NCBI RefSeq assembly: GCF_029814935.1
Contig: NZ_CP104582.1
Location: 2,604,001-2,668,000 of the forward strand
DNA: 64,000 bases
From: Pseudomonas sp. GD03919
GTDB taxonomy: Bacteria; Pseudomonadota; Gammaproteobacteria; Pseudomonadales; Pseudomonadaceae
Reading direction: 5' to 3'
Every line of letters starts with the position of its first letter. The first letter of the stretch is position 1. Made by a program: the position numbers and the translations under genes. Shown here piece after piece: positions 50,751-59,355 of this stretch. The notes beneath the pieces were generated by a model. That model worked only from the letters and a program-made list of their open reading frames with translations, had not been told where the DNA came from and did not search any database.

Positions 50751-50933
50751 AAAAAGGCGACCTTCGGGTTAATGCCAGTCAGTTAAGCGTCGCCGCTGCG
50801 AATACGTAGGAGCGGCGCCCCGCCGCGAACCAGGGCGATGCGCAATTGAAAAGCTTCGCCCCGAGGCGGGGCTCCTACGAAAGGCCGCTTTGGCAATCTT
50901 ATCTGATCGGCATTAACCTTCGGGTCGCCTTTT
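50751..50933. terminator. htpX/tpm terminator split by a MITE
   Basis: AAAAAGGCGACC at 50751-50762 and GGTCGCCTTTT at 50923-50933 are the two arms of a former hairpin with a TTCG loop. A MITE with its duplicated ACCTTCGGGT now lies between them. With A and T runs on both sides the original terminator served both htpX and the convergent tpm gene. Confidence 0.85.
50770..50915. mobile_element. MITE copy 3, inserted in the htpX terminator loop (146 bp)
   Basis: The left end is TAATGCCAGTCAGTTAAG and the right end, on the other strand, is TAATGCCGATCAGATAAG, agreeing at 15 of 18 positions. It is flanked by perfect 10-bp duplications ACCTTCGGGT at 50760-50769 and 50916-50925. The interior differs from copies 1 and 2: it carries two inverted Pseudomonas REP-type units (GTAGGAGCGGCGCCCCGCCG and TTCGCCCCGAGGCGGGGCTC). 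No protein is encoded. Confidence 0.92.
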
Positions 50934-50945
50934 GCATTGGGCTGC

Positions 50946-51602
50946 CTAGCGGCGGATCAGCCGGAAGACGTGCTCATCCACTGCCGTCAGACCGCTGTCA
51001 CTGAAACGCGGATTGCCCGTCAGCACATCCTTTTCCTCGACCTTGTGCAGCGTCCAGCCATCTGCAAAGTGCTGCTCCACCTCGGTGTCGGCGACCGAGA
51101 ATGGTGGGCCATCCATTTTCGCCTGATCGTAAACCAGCGTAACCAGCAATCCCTGACAGGCAACGGGCACTATCGCCTGCAGATGGGCGACATAACGCTC
51201 GCGCATCGGCGGCGGCAGCGCGATCAGGGCCGCCCGGTCATAAAAGGCCTGGCACCCGGCAACATCCGCCGGACTCAGAGCGAAGAAATCGCCACACAGA
51301 ATCTGCAACTCGCCCGCCTGATAGACCTTGAACGCCCCGCGCCGTGACACCTGCGGCTGCACATCACGCTCGTTGAAGAAATCCTCCACGGCCCGCTCGG
51401 CCAGCTCGACACCAATGACCGGGTGGCCCTGCTCCGCCAGCCAGACCATGTCCAGGCTCTTGCCACACAGCGGCACCAGCACCGCCGCGCCTTTCGCCAG
51501 GCCAAGCGCAGACCAGTGACGACGCAGGTAACCGTTGACCTTCTCCTGATGGAAACCGATTTGATTGCGCGCCCAGCGTTCCTGCCAGAAAGCATCGTGC
51601 AT
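50946..51602 (-). CDS. tpm: Thiopurine S-methyltransferase
   Basis: A 218-residue SAM-dependent methyltransferase. It starts [20 protein letters not shown] and has [20 protein letters not shown] and [15 protein letters not shown], the TPMT signature. Bacterial TPMTs methylate thiopurines, selenium and tellurium compounds. It lies convergent with htpX as in P. aeruginosa (PA2832 beside PA2830), with the split terminator between. Confidence 0.95.
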   Translation of the reverse strand: MHDAFWQERWARNQIGFHQEKVNGYLRRHWSALGLAKGAAVLVPLCGKSLDMVWLAEQGHPVIGVELAERAVEDFFNERDVQPQVSRRGAFKVYQAGELQILCGDFFALSPADVAGCQAFYDRAALIALPPPMRERYVAHLQAIVPVACQGLLVTLVYDQAKMDGPPFSVADTEVEQHFADGWTLHKVEEKDVLTGNPRFSDSGLTAVDEHVFRLIRR

Positions 51603-51631
51603 CTCTTATCCCCTTACCTAAACTGAAAAGG

Positions 51632-51864
51632 CTATGTCTGAGTTAACTGTTGCATATCCCTATACCCCAACGCCTCTTTCAAGCAAATCAATGGGTTGAG
51701 CTGTGTTTTGTAGCGCTCAAGCAGGCGGCGCCAGCCCAGATAGTTCGTTAGGTACTTGGTGGCCACACCATGAAAAGGAATCATCCAGCTCTTGAGTCGG
51801 CTGTCGTAAGCATTCACGTTCTGGATGTGGAAAGCACCATCAACCCGTCGATTCTGGCTCGGGT
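51632..51864 (-). pseudogene. C-terminal remnant of an IS1595-family transposase
   Basis: The minus-strand frame gives [40 protein letters not shown], and [14 protein letters not shown], the C-terminus of ISXO2/IS1595-type transposases. The N-terminal part is missing: at 51865 the frame is interrupted by the end of another insertion sequence. The sequence CTATGTCTGAGTTAACTGTT at 51633 and upstream may be the original right end. Confidence 0.8.
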
Positions 51865-51866
51865 TA

Positions 51867-52242
51867 GGGCCTGTTAACACAACCTCAGTCCGTCAACGAT
51901 CAGGGCAAAATTAACGAAGCCGATGAACATGACATCGAGCTTTTCAAAGCGGGAGAAAATTCTGCGAAATCCTTTCAAGCGCCGAAACAGACGCTCTTCC
52001 TCATTTCGGCGCTTATAGATTTCTCGGTCATATTCCCAGGGATTGATGCGAGTCCTCAGCGGAGGAACCACTGGGATAAAGCCCAGGTCCAGCGCAAGCT
52101 GACGGGTTTCGTTGCCCTCGTAAGCACGATCCATCAGCAGATGATCCTCGGGTACCAGCTCCTCCAATGTGGGAGGAAACAGGCTGCTTTGCTGACGACC
52201 TTCGCCCTGGATGTAGCCCATAAACGACAATGCCCCCATCAA
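51867..52242 (-). pseudogene. Truncated IS5-family transposase (C-terminal half)
   Basis: The element end GGGCCTGTTAACAC begins at 51867 after a TA, as in the complete IS5-family element, but the inner sequence differs, so this is a different IS. The minus-strand frame gives LVPEDHLLMDRAYEGNETRQ, VPPLRTRINPWEYDREIYKR and RNEEERLFRRLKGFRRIFSR, the C-terminal half of an IS427-group transposase. The first half and the other inverted repeat are missing. It lies inside the IS1595 remnant. Confidence 0.85.
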
Positions 52243-52324
52243 CTGATGGAGGCATTGTCTTCAGCTTGCTCTCAGACTGCTAGGTTTTCACACAGTCTGT
52301 TTCGGGCCGTTTCTGCATCCGTGG

Positions 52325-52362
52325 GGTGCGCCGTGCGCACCGGGGACACTCCGCTTAAGCGG
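52325..52362. repeat. Palindromic repeats downstream of the fatty-acid oxidation genes
   Basis: GGTGCGC-CGT-GCGCACC (52325-52341) is a perfect seven-pair hairpin, followed by the palindrome CCGCTTAAGCGG (52351-52362). Sequences of this type are repeated in many Pseudomonas genomes. They may also help end transcription of the thiolase operon. Confidence 0.6.
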
Positions 52363-52403
52363 TGCGCATGGCCTGGGCGGCCCCGCGACACCCTACAAGG
52401 GCT

Positions 52404-54548
52404 TCAGAACGTTTCGCCCTTGGCGGCCTTGTCCAGCAACAGCGCAGGCGGCTGGAAGCGCTCGCCATACTGCTCGGCCAAGTACTGCGCACGCGCGACG
52501 AAGTCCTTCACACCGTACTGGTTGATGAACTGCAACGCGCCGCCGGTCCAGGCGGCAAAGCCGATACCGAAGATCGAGCCGATATTGGCGTCGGCCACCG
52601 ACTTCAGTACCCCCTCCTCCACGCAGCGCACCGTCTCGATAGCCTGGATGAACAGGATGCGGTCGCGTACGTCTTCCGGCGAAATCTCTGCATCGGCCTT
52701 CTCGAAACGCGCTTTCAGTTCCGGCCACAGGTGTTTCTTGCCACCGGCCGGATATTCGTAGAAACCGGCACCGGCCGCCTTGCCTGGGCGCTTGTACTCA
52801 TTGAGCATCAGGTCGATCACGGCAAAGGCCGGGTGTTCTGGGATGGATTTGCCCTCGGCCGCCAGATCCGAGAGGGTCTGCTGGCGGATGTGGTTCATCA
52901 GGCTCATCGACACTTCGTCACTGATCGCCAGCGGGCCGACCGGCATGCCGGCCTTGCGCGCCTCGTTCTCGATCATCGCGGCGCTGACGCCCTCACCGAG
53001 CATGGCCAGGCCTTCGTTGGTGAAGGTGCCGAACACCCGCGAGGTAAAGAAGCCGCGACTGTCGTTGACTACGATAGGCGTCTTCTTGATCTGCATGACG
53101 TAGTCGAAGCCGCGCGCCAGCGTTTCATCGCTGGTCTGCTCACCGCGAATGATTTCCACCAGCGGCATCTTGTCCACCGGGCTGAAGAAGTGCAGGCCGA
53201 TGAATTTCTCCGGCTTGGCCACGGCGGTGGCCAGACCGGTGATCGGCAGCGTCGAGGTGTTGGAGGCAATCACTGCGTCACTCAGCGCGGCGGCTTCGGC
53301 AGCGGCTGTGACCTTGCCCTTGAGCGCACGATCCTCGAATACGGCCTCGATGATCAGGTCGCAGCCGGCGAAATCCGCCTCGCTATCGGTGGCCTTGATC
53401 AATGCCACGAAAGCCTCGCGCTGCTCGGCCGTCATGTGGCCCTTGGCGACTTTCTTGTCCAGCAGCTTGGCCGAGTAGCTCTTGCCCTTCTCCGCCGCTT
53501 CGATGGATACATCCTTGAGCACCACCTCGATACCGGCAGCCGCCGACACATAGGCGATACCGGCGCCCATCATGCCAGCGCCGAGCACGCCGACCTTCTT
53601 CGTCTGGGTTTTCGGATAGCCCTGTGGGCGCGAGCCGCCAGCATTGATTTCGTTGAGCTGGAACCAGAAGGTGCCGATCATGTTCTTCGCCACCTGGCCG
53701 GTGGTCAGCTCGGTGAAGTAGCGCGCCTCGATGATCTGCGCGGTATCGAAGTCGACCTGCGCACCCTCGACAGCCGCGCACATGATCTTCTCCGGCGCCG
53801 GGAAGCAGCCCTTGGTCTTGTCGCGCAGCACGCTCGGGGCTATGGCCAGCATCTGCGCCACGCTGGGCGAGCTGGGCGTGCCGCCGGGGATCTTGTAGCC
53901 CTGCACGTCCCACGGTTGCTTGGCGGCCGGTTTGGCGACGATCCAGGCGCGGGCCTTGGCCAGCATGTCGTCGCGGTCGCTGGCCAGCTCATGGATCAGA
54001 CCGGCCTTGAGCGCTGCGTCCGGGCGCACCTTCTTGCCTTCAGCCAGGTACGGCAGGGCTTTCTCCAGGCCGAGCAGGCGTACCATGCGCACCACCCCGC
54101 CACCGCCCGGCAACAGGCCGAGGGTGACTTCCGGCAAACCGAGCTGCACGTGGCTTTCGTTCAGGGCGATACGGTGATGACAGGCCAGGGCGATTTCCCA
54201 GCCGCCCCCCAGCGCCGCACCGTTGATGGCGGCGACCACGGGCTTGCCGAGAGTTTCCAGGCGGCGTAGCTGACCCTTGATTTTCAGGATCATCTCGTAA
54301 AAACCCTGGGCCTCGGACCGGGTGACCTTGATCAGCTCGTTGAGGTCGCCGCCAGCGAAGAAGGTCTTCTTTGCCGACGTGACGATCACCCCAGCAAGCG
54401 AATCCTTTTCCGCTTCCAGACGATCGACGATCTGGCTCATGGCTTCGCGGTATACCGCGTTCATGGTGTTGGCGCTCTGGCCGGGCATGTCCATGGTCAG
54501 GACGACGATATTGTCCTGACCTTTTTCGTAACGGATGGCGTCAGTCAT
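52404..54548 (-). CDS. Trifunctional enoyl-CoA hydratase/3-hydroxyacyl-CoA dehydrogenase (FadB/FadJ-like)
   Basis: A 714-residue beta-oxidation enzyme. The hydratase domain (about residues 1-190) has FFAGGDLNELI and GAALGGGWEIALACHHRIAL. The dehydrogenase part has the NAD loop VGVLGAGMMGAGIAYVSAAA, the catalytic histidine region GLHFFSPVDKMPLVEII and two C-terminal domains. GGAG lies eleven bases before the ATG at 54548; the extension to 54692 overlaps the thiolase gene. It follows the thiolase by 16 bp and resembles the P. aeruginosa PA1737/PA1736 pair. Confidence 0.93.
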   Translation of the reverse strand: MTDAIRYEKGQDNIVVLTMDMPGQSANTMNAVYREAMSQIVDRLEAEKDSLAGVIVTSAKKTFFAGGDLNELIKVTRSEAQGFYEMILKIKGQLRRLETLGKPVVAAINGAALGGGWEIALACHHRIALNESHVQLGLPEVTLGLLPGGGGVVRMVRLLGLEKALPYLAEGKKVRPDAALKAGLIHELASDRDDMLAKARAWIVAKPAAKQPWDVQGYKIPGGTPSSPSVAQMLAIAPSVLRDKTKGCFPAPEKIMCAAVEGAQVDFDTAQIIEARYFTELTTGQVAKNMIGTFWFQLNEINAGGSRPQGYPKTQTKKVGVLGAGMMGAGIAYVSAAAGIEVVLKDVSIEAAEKGKSYSAKLLDKKVAKGHMTAEQREAFVALIKATDSEADFAGCDLIIEAVFEDRALKGKVTAAAEAAALSDAVIASNTSTLPITGLATAVAKPEKFIGLHFFSPVDKMPLVEIIRGEQTSDETLARGFDYVMQIKKTPIVVNDSRGFFTSRVFGTFTNEGLAMLGEGVSAAMIENEARKAGMPVGPLAISDEVSMSLMNHIRQQTLSDLAAEGKSIPEHPAFAVIDLMLNEYKRPGKAAGAGFYEYPAGGKKHLWPELKARFEKADAEISPEDVRDRILFIQAIETVRCVEEGVLKSVADANIGSIFGIGFAAWTGGALQFINQYGVKDFVARAQYLAEQYGERFQPPALLLDKAAKGETF

Positions 54549-54564
54549 TTTTATTATCTCCGCC

Positions 54565-55770
54565 TCAAACTCTTTCAATAATCGTTGCGATACCCATGCC
54601 GCCGCCGACACACAATGTGGCCAGGCCGTAGCGCAGCTGACGTTTTTCCAGCTCGTCGAGCAGCGTGCCGAGAATGGCGCAGCCAGTGGCACCGAGCGGA
54701 TGGCCCATGGCGATGGAGCCGCCGTTGACGTTGACCTTGCTCTCGCTCACGCCCATGTCCTTCATGAACTTCATCACCACCGAGGCGAAGGCCTCATTGA
54801 CCTCGAACAGGTCGATGTCGTCGATGGACAGCCCCGCCTTGGCCAGCGCCTTGCGCGTGGCCGGTGCCGGGCCGGTGAGCATGATGGTCGGATCAGTGCT
54901 GGTCACTGCCGCCGCGACGATGCGCGCGCGTGGCTTCAGCCCCAGCTCCTTGCCCTTGGCCTCGGAGCCGATCAGCATCAGCGCCGCGCCATCGACGATG
55001 CCCGAACTGTTGCCGGGCGTGTGCACGTGCTCGATACGCTCGACATGGCTGTAGACGCGCAGCGCGGTGGAGTCGAAGCCCATCTGTCCCATCATCTCGA
55101 AGCTCGGCTTGAGCTTGCCGAGGCCTTCCAGGGTCGAATCGCCGCGAATGAACTCGTCATGATCGAGCAGCACGATGCCGTTCTGGTCGGTCACCGGAAT
55201 CAGTGACCTGGCGAACGAGCCATCAGCACTGGCGCGTGCCGCCTTCTGCTGCGAGCGCAGGGCGAAGGCATCGACATCCGCGCGACTGAAACCCTCCAGG
55301 GTGGCGATCAGATCGGCGCCAATGCCCTGCGGCACGAAATTGCTGTGCATATTGGTCTCAGGGTCCATGACCCAGGCACCGCCGTCGGAGCCCATGGGCA
55401 CGCGCGACATGGATTCCATACCGCCGACCACCACCAGATCTTCGAAGCCGGAGCGCACCTTCATCGCCCCCAGGTTCACCGCCTCCAACCCAGACGCACA
55501 GAAACGGTTGAGCTGCACGCCGGCGACGCTGACGTCCCAGTCCGCGACCATGGCAGCGGTCTTGGCGATATCGGCACCTTGATCGCCCACCGGCGTCACG
55601 CAACCGAGAACGATGTCATCCACCTGGCTGGTATCCAGGCCGTTGCGGGCTTGCAGGGCATTGAGCAGGCCGGCGACTAGCTGGACGGGCTTGACGCTGT
55701 ACAACGCGCCATCCTTCTTGCCCTTGCCACGGGGCGTACGCAGTGCATCGAAAATATAGGCTTCGGTCAT
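54565..55770 (-). CDS. Acetyl-CoA C-acyltransferase (thiolase)
   Basis: The 401-residue thiolase cleaves 3-ketoacyl-CoA in beta-oxidation. The nucleophile is C91 in [15 protein letters not shown], the histidine lies in [12 protein letters not shown] and the second cysteine in [14 protein letters not shown]. It is the first gene of the operon with the FadB-like enzyme. An imperfect PsrA-like palindrome lies 140 bp upstream. The preferred chain length is not known. Confidence 0.95.
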   Translation of the reverse strand: MTEAYIFDALRTPRGKGKKDGALYSVKPVQLVAGLLNALQARNGLDTSQVDDIVLGCVTPVGDQGADIAKTAAMVADWDVSVAGVQLNRFCASGLEAVNLGAMKVRSGFEDLVVVGGMESMSRVPMGSDGGAWVMDPETNMHSNFVPQGIGADLIATLEGFSRADVDAFALRSQQKAARASADGSFARSLIPVTDQNGIVLLDHDEFIRGDSTLEGLGKLKPSFEMMGQMGFDSTALRVYSHVERIEHVHTPGNSSGIVDGAALMLIGSEAKGKELGLKPRARIVAAAVTSTDPTIMLTGPAPATRKALAKAGLSIDDIDLFEVNEAFASVVMKFMKDMGVSESKVNVNGGSIAMGHPLGATGCAILGTLLDELEKRQLRYGLATLCVGGGMGIATIIERV

Positions 55771-56222
55771 GGCGTCCTCGAGAGCTGGTGCAGCGCTGGC
55801 GACAAAATACGGCCACCGCGCGGGTTCTTGTTGCGACTTGTCTACCTTAACGCCGGGGCATCTGGGCTCAATGACCTAAGCGCTCAGCACCATTGACCAC
55901 TGAGCTCAGACGAACGGTCGTTTGACCTTCGGGAGGCGCTGAAAACGAAGCAGGCTGTCTGCCTCAAGCCCCACTACGGGATTGCCAGAAGCCATGCATA
56001 GCCTGAAGTTCTAACCACGGCCCATTAGCAACCAAGTCATCTAAAGGAACAGTGATGCCAGCCCTAGAGTTAATCGTGTTCCCGCCATCGAACGGGCACA
56101 GGGAGCCGCTGCCGGGACATGCCGGAGCGGCGAATCAGAAAGACGCCCAGGTGTGACGTAACGGCCTGCCAGACAGTGCGGCAGCCCCCAACGACACCCA
56201 TAACAACAAAAGGCATGCGGCC
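55771..56222. other. 452-bp intergenic region upstream of the thiolase
   Basis: It contains the thiolase promoter region and, at 55911-55924, CGAACGGTCGTTTG, which resembles the PsrA (fatty-acid regulator) pattern of AAAC/GTTT half-sites. A 31-residue membrane peptide gene begins at 56223. No other gene or repeat is supported. Confidence 0.45.
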
Positions 56223-56318
56223 ATGTTGAAACAGCCGAAATACCGCCAGGCTGGAGTCATCCTTTTCGCCACAGCGGTCATCCTGATCCTTCCCAACCTG
56301 ACCCGTCTGGTCAGTTGA
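56223..56318 (+). CDS. Small membrane protein of 31 residues
   Basis: The frame ATG to TGA encodes a short basic N-terminus (MLKQPKYRQAG), one hydrophobic helix (VILFATAVILILPN) and LTRLVS. AAAAGG lies nine bases before the ATG. The pattern of an N-terminal KQPKYR and one helix is typical of small inner-membrane proteins. No family could be named. Its length is below common annotation limits. Confidence 0.65.
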   Translation: MLKQPKYRQAGVILFATAVILILPNLTRLVS

Positions 56319-56358
56319 TTCCCACTGTCCCCGCAACTGCGCAGACGCCGTAGCGCGC

Positions 56359-57246
56359 TCAGCGCAGTGCGGGTATCCACCACGCCAGCAACAGTGGAAT
56401 CAGCACGAAGGCCAGCAGGGTCGAGCACAGCACCAGACTGGCGACTTGCTCAGGTGAACGGCCTGCGCGCACCGCGAACAGGTAATTGAACACCGCCACC
56501 GGCATCGACGATTGCAGCACCAGTACGGCATGCGCCAACGGCTGCAAGCCAATTGCCCAGCCGATGATCCAGCCCAGCGCCGCACCACAGAGAATGCGCA
56601 GCAATCCCAGCACCAGGCCGTTACCCAGGTGCTGCACGCGGATACTGGCCAGTGACACACCCAGCGTGATCAGCATCAGCGGGATGGTCATACCGCCCAA
56701 CAGGTCGACGGTATTGGCCAGCCAGCGCGGCAATTCAACATCGAGAAACAGCACTGGCAACACCAGCGCCAGGCTGATCATGATCGGGTTGAGCAACAGT
56801 CCCTTGACTGAAGCCGCTGCTCCGGAGAGCAGCATGCCGATGCTGAAATGCCCCACCGACAGCACCAGGAAAAACGCTACCGCCAATGCCAGGCCAGGCT
56901 CACCGAAGGCGAACAGCGCCATGGGCAGGCCCATGTTGCCCGAGTTCGGGAACAGGTAGGCTGGTACCAGCACTTTCCAGTCCAGGCCGAACAGACGACT
57001 CAGCAGCCAGCCGACCAGCCCCATGCATGAGGTCACCAGCACGCAGGCCAAGGCCATTTGCGAGAAGGCCCCAACATCCAGCTCGGCACGGCTCAGGGTA
57101 GACAGCACCAGGCAAGGCGTACCGACATTGAGCACCAGGCGCGCGATGAAATCAGTGGGGTACTGGTGACCGCTGCGCACCCAGCCGTAGCCGATGCCTG
57201 CCGCAATCAGTACCGGAGCCAGAACGGCGAACAACTCGGCTAACAT
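56359..57246 (-). CDS. AEC-family transporter (auxin efflux carrier/malonate type)
   Basis: A 295-residue membrane protein with ten predicted helices. The AEC features are visible: LIARLVLNVGTPCLVLSTL-like (DFIARLVLNVGTPCLVLSTL), NSGNMGLPMALFAFGEPGLA and GGMTIPLMLITLGVSLA. Bacterial AEC proteins export organic acids such as malonate or malate. It is divergent from the rhodanese gene. The substrate is unknown. Confidence 0.87.
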   Translation of the reverse strand: MLAELFAVLAPVLIAAGIGYGWVRSGHQYPTDFIARLVLNVGTPCLVLSTLSRAELDVGAFSQMALACVLVTSCMGLVGWLLSRLFGLDWKVLVPAYLFPNSGNMGLPMALFAFGEPGLALAVAFFLVLSVGHFSIGMLLSGAAASVKGLLLNPIMISLALVLPVLFLDVELPRWLANTVDLLGGMTIPLMLITLGVSLASIRVQHLGNGLVLGLLRILCGAALGWIIGWAIGLQPLAHAVLVLQSSMPVAVFNYLFAVRAGRSPEQVASLVLCSTLLAFVLIPLLLAWWIPALR

Positions 57247-57340
57247 CTACTACCCCCGTCACGTCGAGCGCGGCATCCTAGACTGCACAAAAGGCTCGGG
57301 CAATGATGCCGGGTCCTATCAATCCGCTCTGGGGTCTGCC

Positions 57341-57700
57341 ATGCGCCTGATTCTCCTGCTCACCAGCCTGTTCGCTCTGCTCACTGCCCATGCCGGTGAA
57401 ATCGATCAGGCCGCCGCCATCTCCGCCTTGCAGCGCAGCGACAGCCTGCTGATCGACGTGCGTAGCGCCGAAGAGTTCGCAGAAGGTGCACTGCCCGGCG
57501 CCATCCGTATCGGCCATGAAGATATCGCCGCACAGATCGCCAGTGTCGCCCCGGACAAAGATCGCCCCCTGGTGCTCTACTGCCGCAGCGGTCGCCGCTC
57601 CGCCATCGCCCAGCAAAGCCTGGAGGAAATGGGCTACCGCCAGGTGATCAATGCCGGTGCCTATGACGAACTACGACCACTGCTGGAGCATCGCGAATGA
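57341..57700 (+). CDS. Exported rhodanese-like sulfurtransferase (PspE-like)
   Basis: A 119-residue single-domain rhodanese with a signal peptide (RLILLLTSLFALLTAHA). The catalytic cysteine is C81 in LVLYCRSGRRSAIAQ. It is periplasmic and its stop overlaps the cytochrome c start (ATGA). The start at 57341 was chosen because the upstream frame overlaps the divergent promoter and is not signal-like. A sulfur-transfer role is inferred. Confidence 0.88.
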   Translation: MRLILLLTSLFALLTAHAGEIDQAAAISALQRSDSLLIDVRSAEEFAEGALPGAIRIGHEDIAAQIASVAPDKDRPLVLYCRSGRRSAIAQQSLEEMGYRQVINAGAYDELRPLLEHRE

Positions 57701-58503
57701 GAGCTGCCGTGCTGCTGACTTTGGTCATCCTGAGCGGCGTGGCCCAGGCGGCCGAGTTCGAGGTGCAACTCAACGATGGCCGACGCGCCTGGAGCAGCAG
57801 CGAACTGCTCGAGCACCCGCAAGCGCGCGATATCGAGATCATCGATGACGTCAGCTACAAGCGCACCATGCACTACCGCGCCGTGCCGATCAGTACGCTG
57901 CTGGAGGGTATCGAGCCCGGCGACCATCTCCAGGCCGTGGCCCTCGACGGTTTTGCCGCGGAACTGCCAGCCTCGATTCTCTTGGCCAAAGAAGGAGCAA
58001 AAGCCTGGCTGGCCATCGAAGATCCCGAGCATCCCTGGCCGCCGCTGGCACAGGGCAAACCCAGCGCGGGACCTTTCTACCTGGTCTGGACCGATCCTTC
58101 TGCCAGCCAGATCGGCCCCGAGCAGTGGCCCTTTCAGGTCGCCCGGGTTCGTCAGCTGGCCGCTGTCGAACAGCGCTTCCCCGCCCTGCTCCCGGCAACG
58201 GATGCCAATGCTGAGGTGCAGGCCGGTTTCGCCGTCTACCAGAAGAACTGCATGGCCTGCCATCGCCTCAATGGCGCGGGTGACGCCGAGTTCGGCCCGG
58301 ACCTGAACATTCCGCACAACCCCACCGAGTACTTCAGCGGCGACTTCCTGCGCCAGTACATTCGTGACCCGCAAAGCTTGCGACGCTGGCCGCAAGGGCG
58401 TATGCCCGGCTTCAGCGAGCAGGTACTGCCACCTGCCGAACTGCAGCACTTGATCACCTACCTGCGGCACATGGCCCAGCGCAAGAGCAACACGAGCCCG
58501 TAG
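57697..58503 (+). CDS. Periplasmic protein with an N-terminal molybdopterin-like domain and a C-terminal cytochrome c domain
   Basis: A 268-residue exported protein (signal peptide ending AQA at about residue 18). The C-terminal domain has the heme site CMACH with C185, C188 and H189, and a likely methionine ligand in GRMPGFSEQVL. The N-terminal 150 residues contain YRAVPISTLLEGIEPGDHLQ and ALDGFAAELPASILLAKEGA, a pattern resembling the ligand-binding domain of molybdopterin oxidoreductases, without an obvious catalytic cysteine. It is coupled to the rhodanese gene. The redox partner is unknown. Confidence 0.82.
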   Translation: MRAAVLLTLVILSGVAQAAEFEVQLNDGRRAWSSSELLEHPQARDIEIIDDVSYKRTMHYRAVPISTLLEGIEPGDHLQAVALDGFAAELPASILLAKEGAKAWLAIEDPEHPWPPLAQGKPSAGPFYLVWTDPSASQIGPEQWPFQVARVRQLAAVEQRFPALLPATDANAEVQAGFAVYQKNCMACHRLNGAGDAEFGPDLNIPHNPTEYFSGDFLRQYIRDPQSLRRWPQGRMPGFSEQVLPPAELQHLITYLRHMAQRKSNTSP

Positions 58504-58557
58504 AATGATTACGAAAGGGCACGCGGCGCCCCTATGTCACGAGCGCCTCTTGGCACA

Positions 58558-59355
58558 TCACTGCTGACGCACCTGTAGCAGTGGCGCAACCTGTACTTGA
58601 GCATGCATCTGCTCACTACCACCGCCTCGACGCATGCCGCGTACCGGGCAGGCATCGAGGTAGTCCAGACCGACGGCCAGCTTGAGGTGGCGCTCCGGGC
58701 GCGCCAGGCAGTTGGTCACGTCGAAGCTGTACCAGGCGTCACCCACCCAGGCCTCAGCCCAGGCGTGGCTGGCCAGGTGCTCGGCATCATCGGTGTAGAG
58801 ATAGCCCGACACGTAACGCGCCGGCACGCCGAGGCTGCGCGCGCAGGCGAGAAAGGCGTGGGTGTGATCCTGGCAGACGCCACGACGGCCGGCGAATGCT
58901 TCGGTCGCGCTGGTATCCACAGCGGTGATACCCGGCTGATAAGCGATATGGGCGTTGAGCGCATGCATCAGGTCGATCAGGCCAGTGCGGTCCGTGCGCG
59001 CCTTGCTCTGCTGCGCGGCAAACTCGCGGATGGCATCGTCGGCCTGGGTCAGGCGGGTGAAACGCAGGAACGGCAATGCCGACTGGCGCTCGTGCTCGGC
59101 CTCACAGGTCTCATCGATTTCAACCTGGCCACGGGCGCCGATAACGATGGACTCGTGCGGCTCGTCCAGGGTCAGCACGTGCAGGATGTTGCCGTAGGGA
59201 TCGAGTTGGGCGTGCACCGGGCGCGGCAGGTCGAGCTGCCAGCTGAGCACCTGCTGGCGTTCGCTGTCGTGCGGGGTCAGGCGCAGGTACTGGATGCTCG
59301 CGCGCACCTGATCATCGTAACGGTAGGTGGTGTCATGACTGATCGAGAGTCTCAT
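58558..59355 (-). CDS. Transglutaminase-like cysteine peptidase of the alpha-E operon
   Basis: A 265-residue transglutaminase-fold protein. The catalytic triad is visible: C161 in AGRRGVCQDHTHAFL, H197 in ASHAWAEAWVGDAW and D212 in YSFDVTN. The N-terminal part is the transglutaminase N domain (SHDTTYRYDDQVRASIQYLR). It is the last gene of the operon, overlapping alpha-E by four bases. In comparative studies this trio is proposed to synthesise and modify a small peptide; the transglutaminase may process or crosslink it. Confidence 0.9.
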   Translation of the reverse strand: MRLSISHDTTYRYDDQVRASIQYLRLTPHDSERQQVLSWQLDLPRPVHAQLDPYGNILHVLTLDEPHESIVIGARGQVEIDETCEAEHERQSALPFLRFTRLTQADDAIREFAAQQSKARTDRTGLIDLMHALNAHIAYQPGITAVDTSATEAFAGRRGVCQDHTHAFLACARSLGVPARYVSGYLYTDDAEHLASHAWAEAWVGDAWYSFDVTNCLARPERHLKLAVGLDYLDACPVRGMRRGGGSEQMHAQVQVAPLLQVRQQ

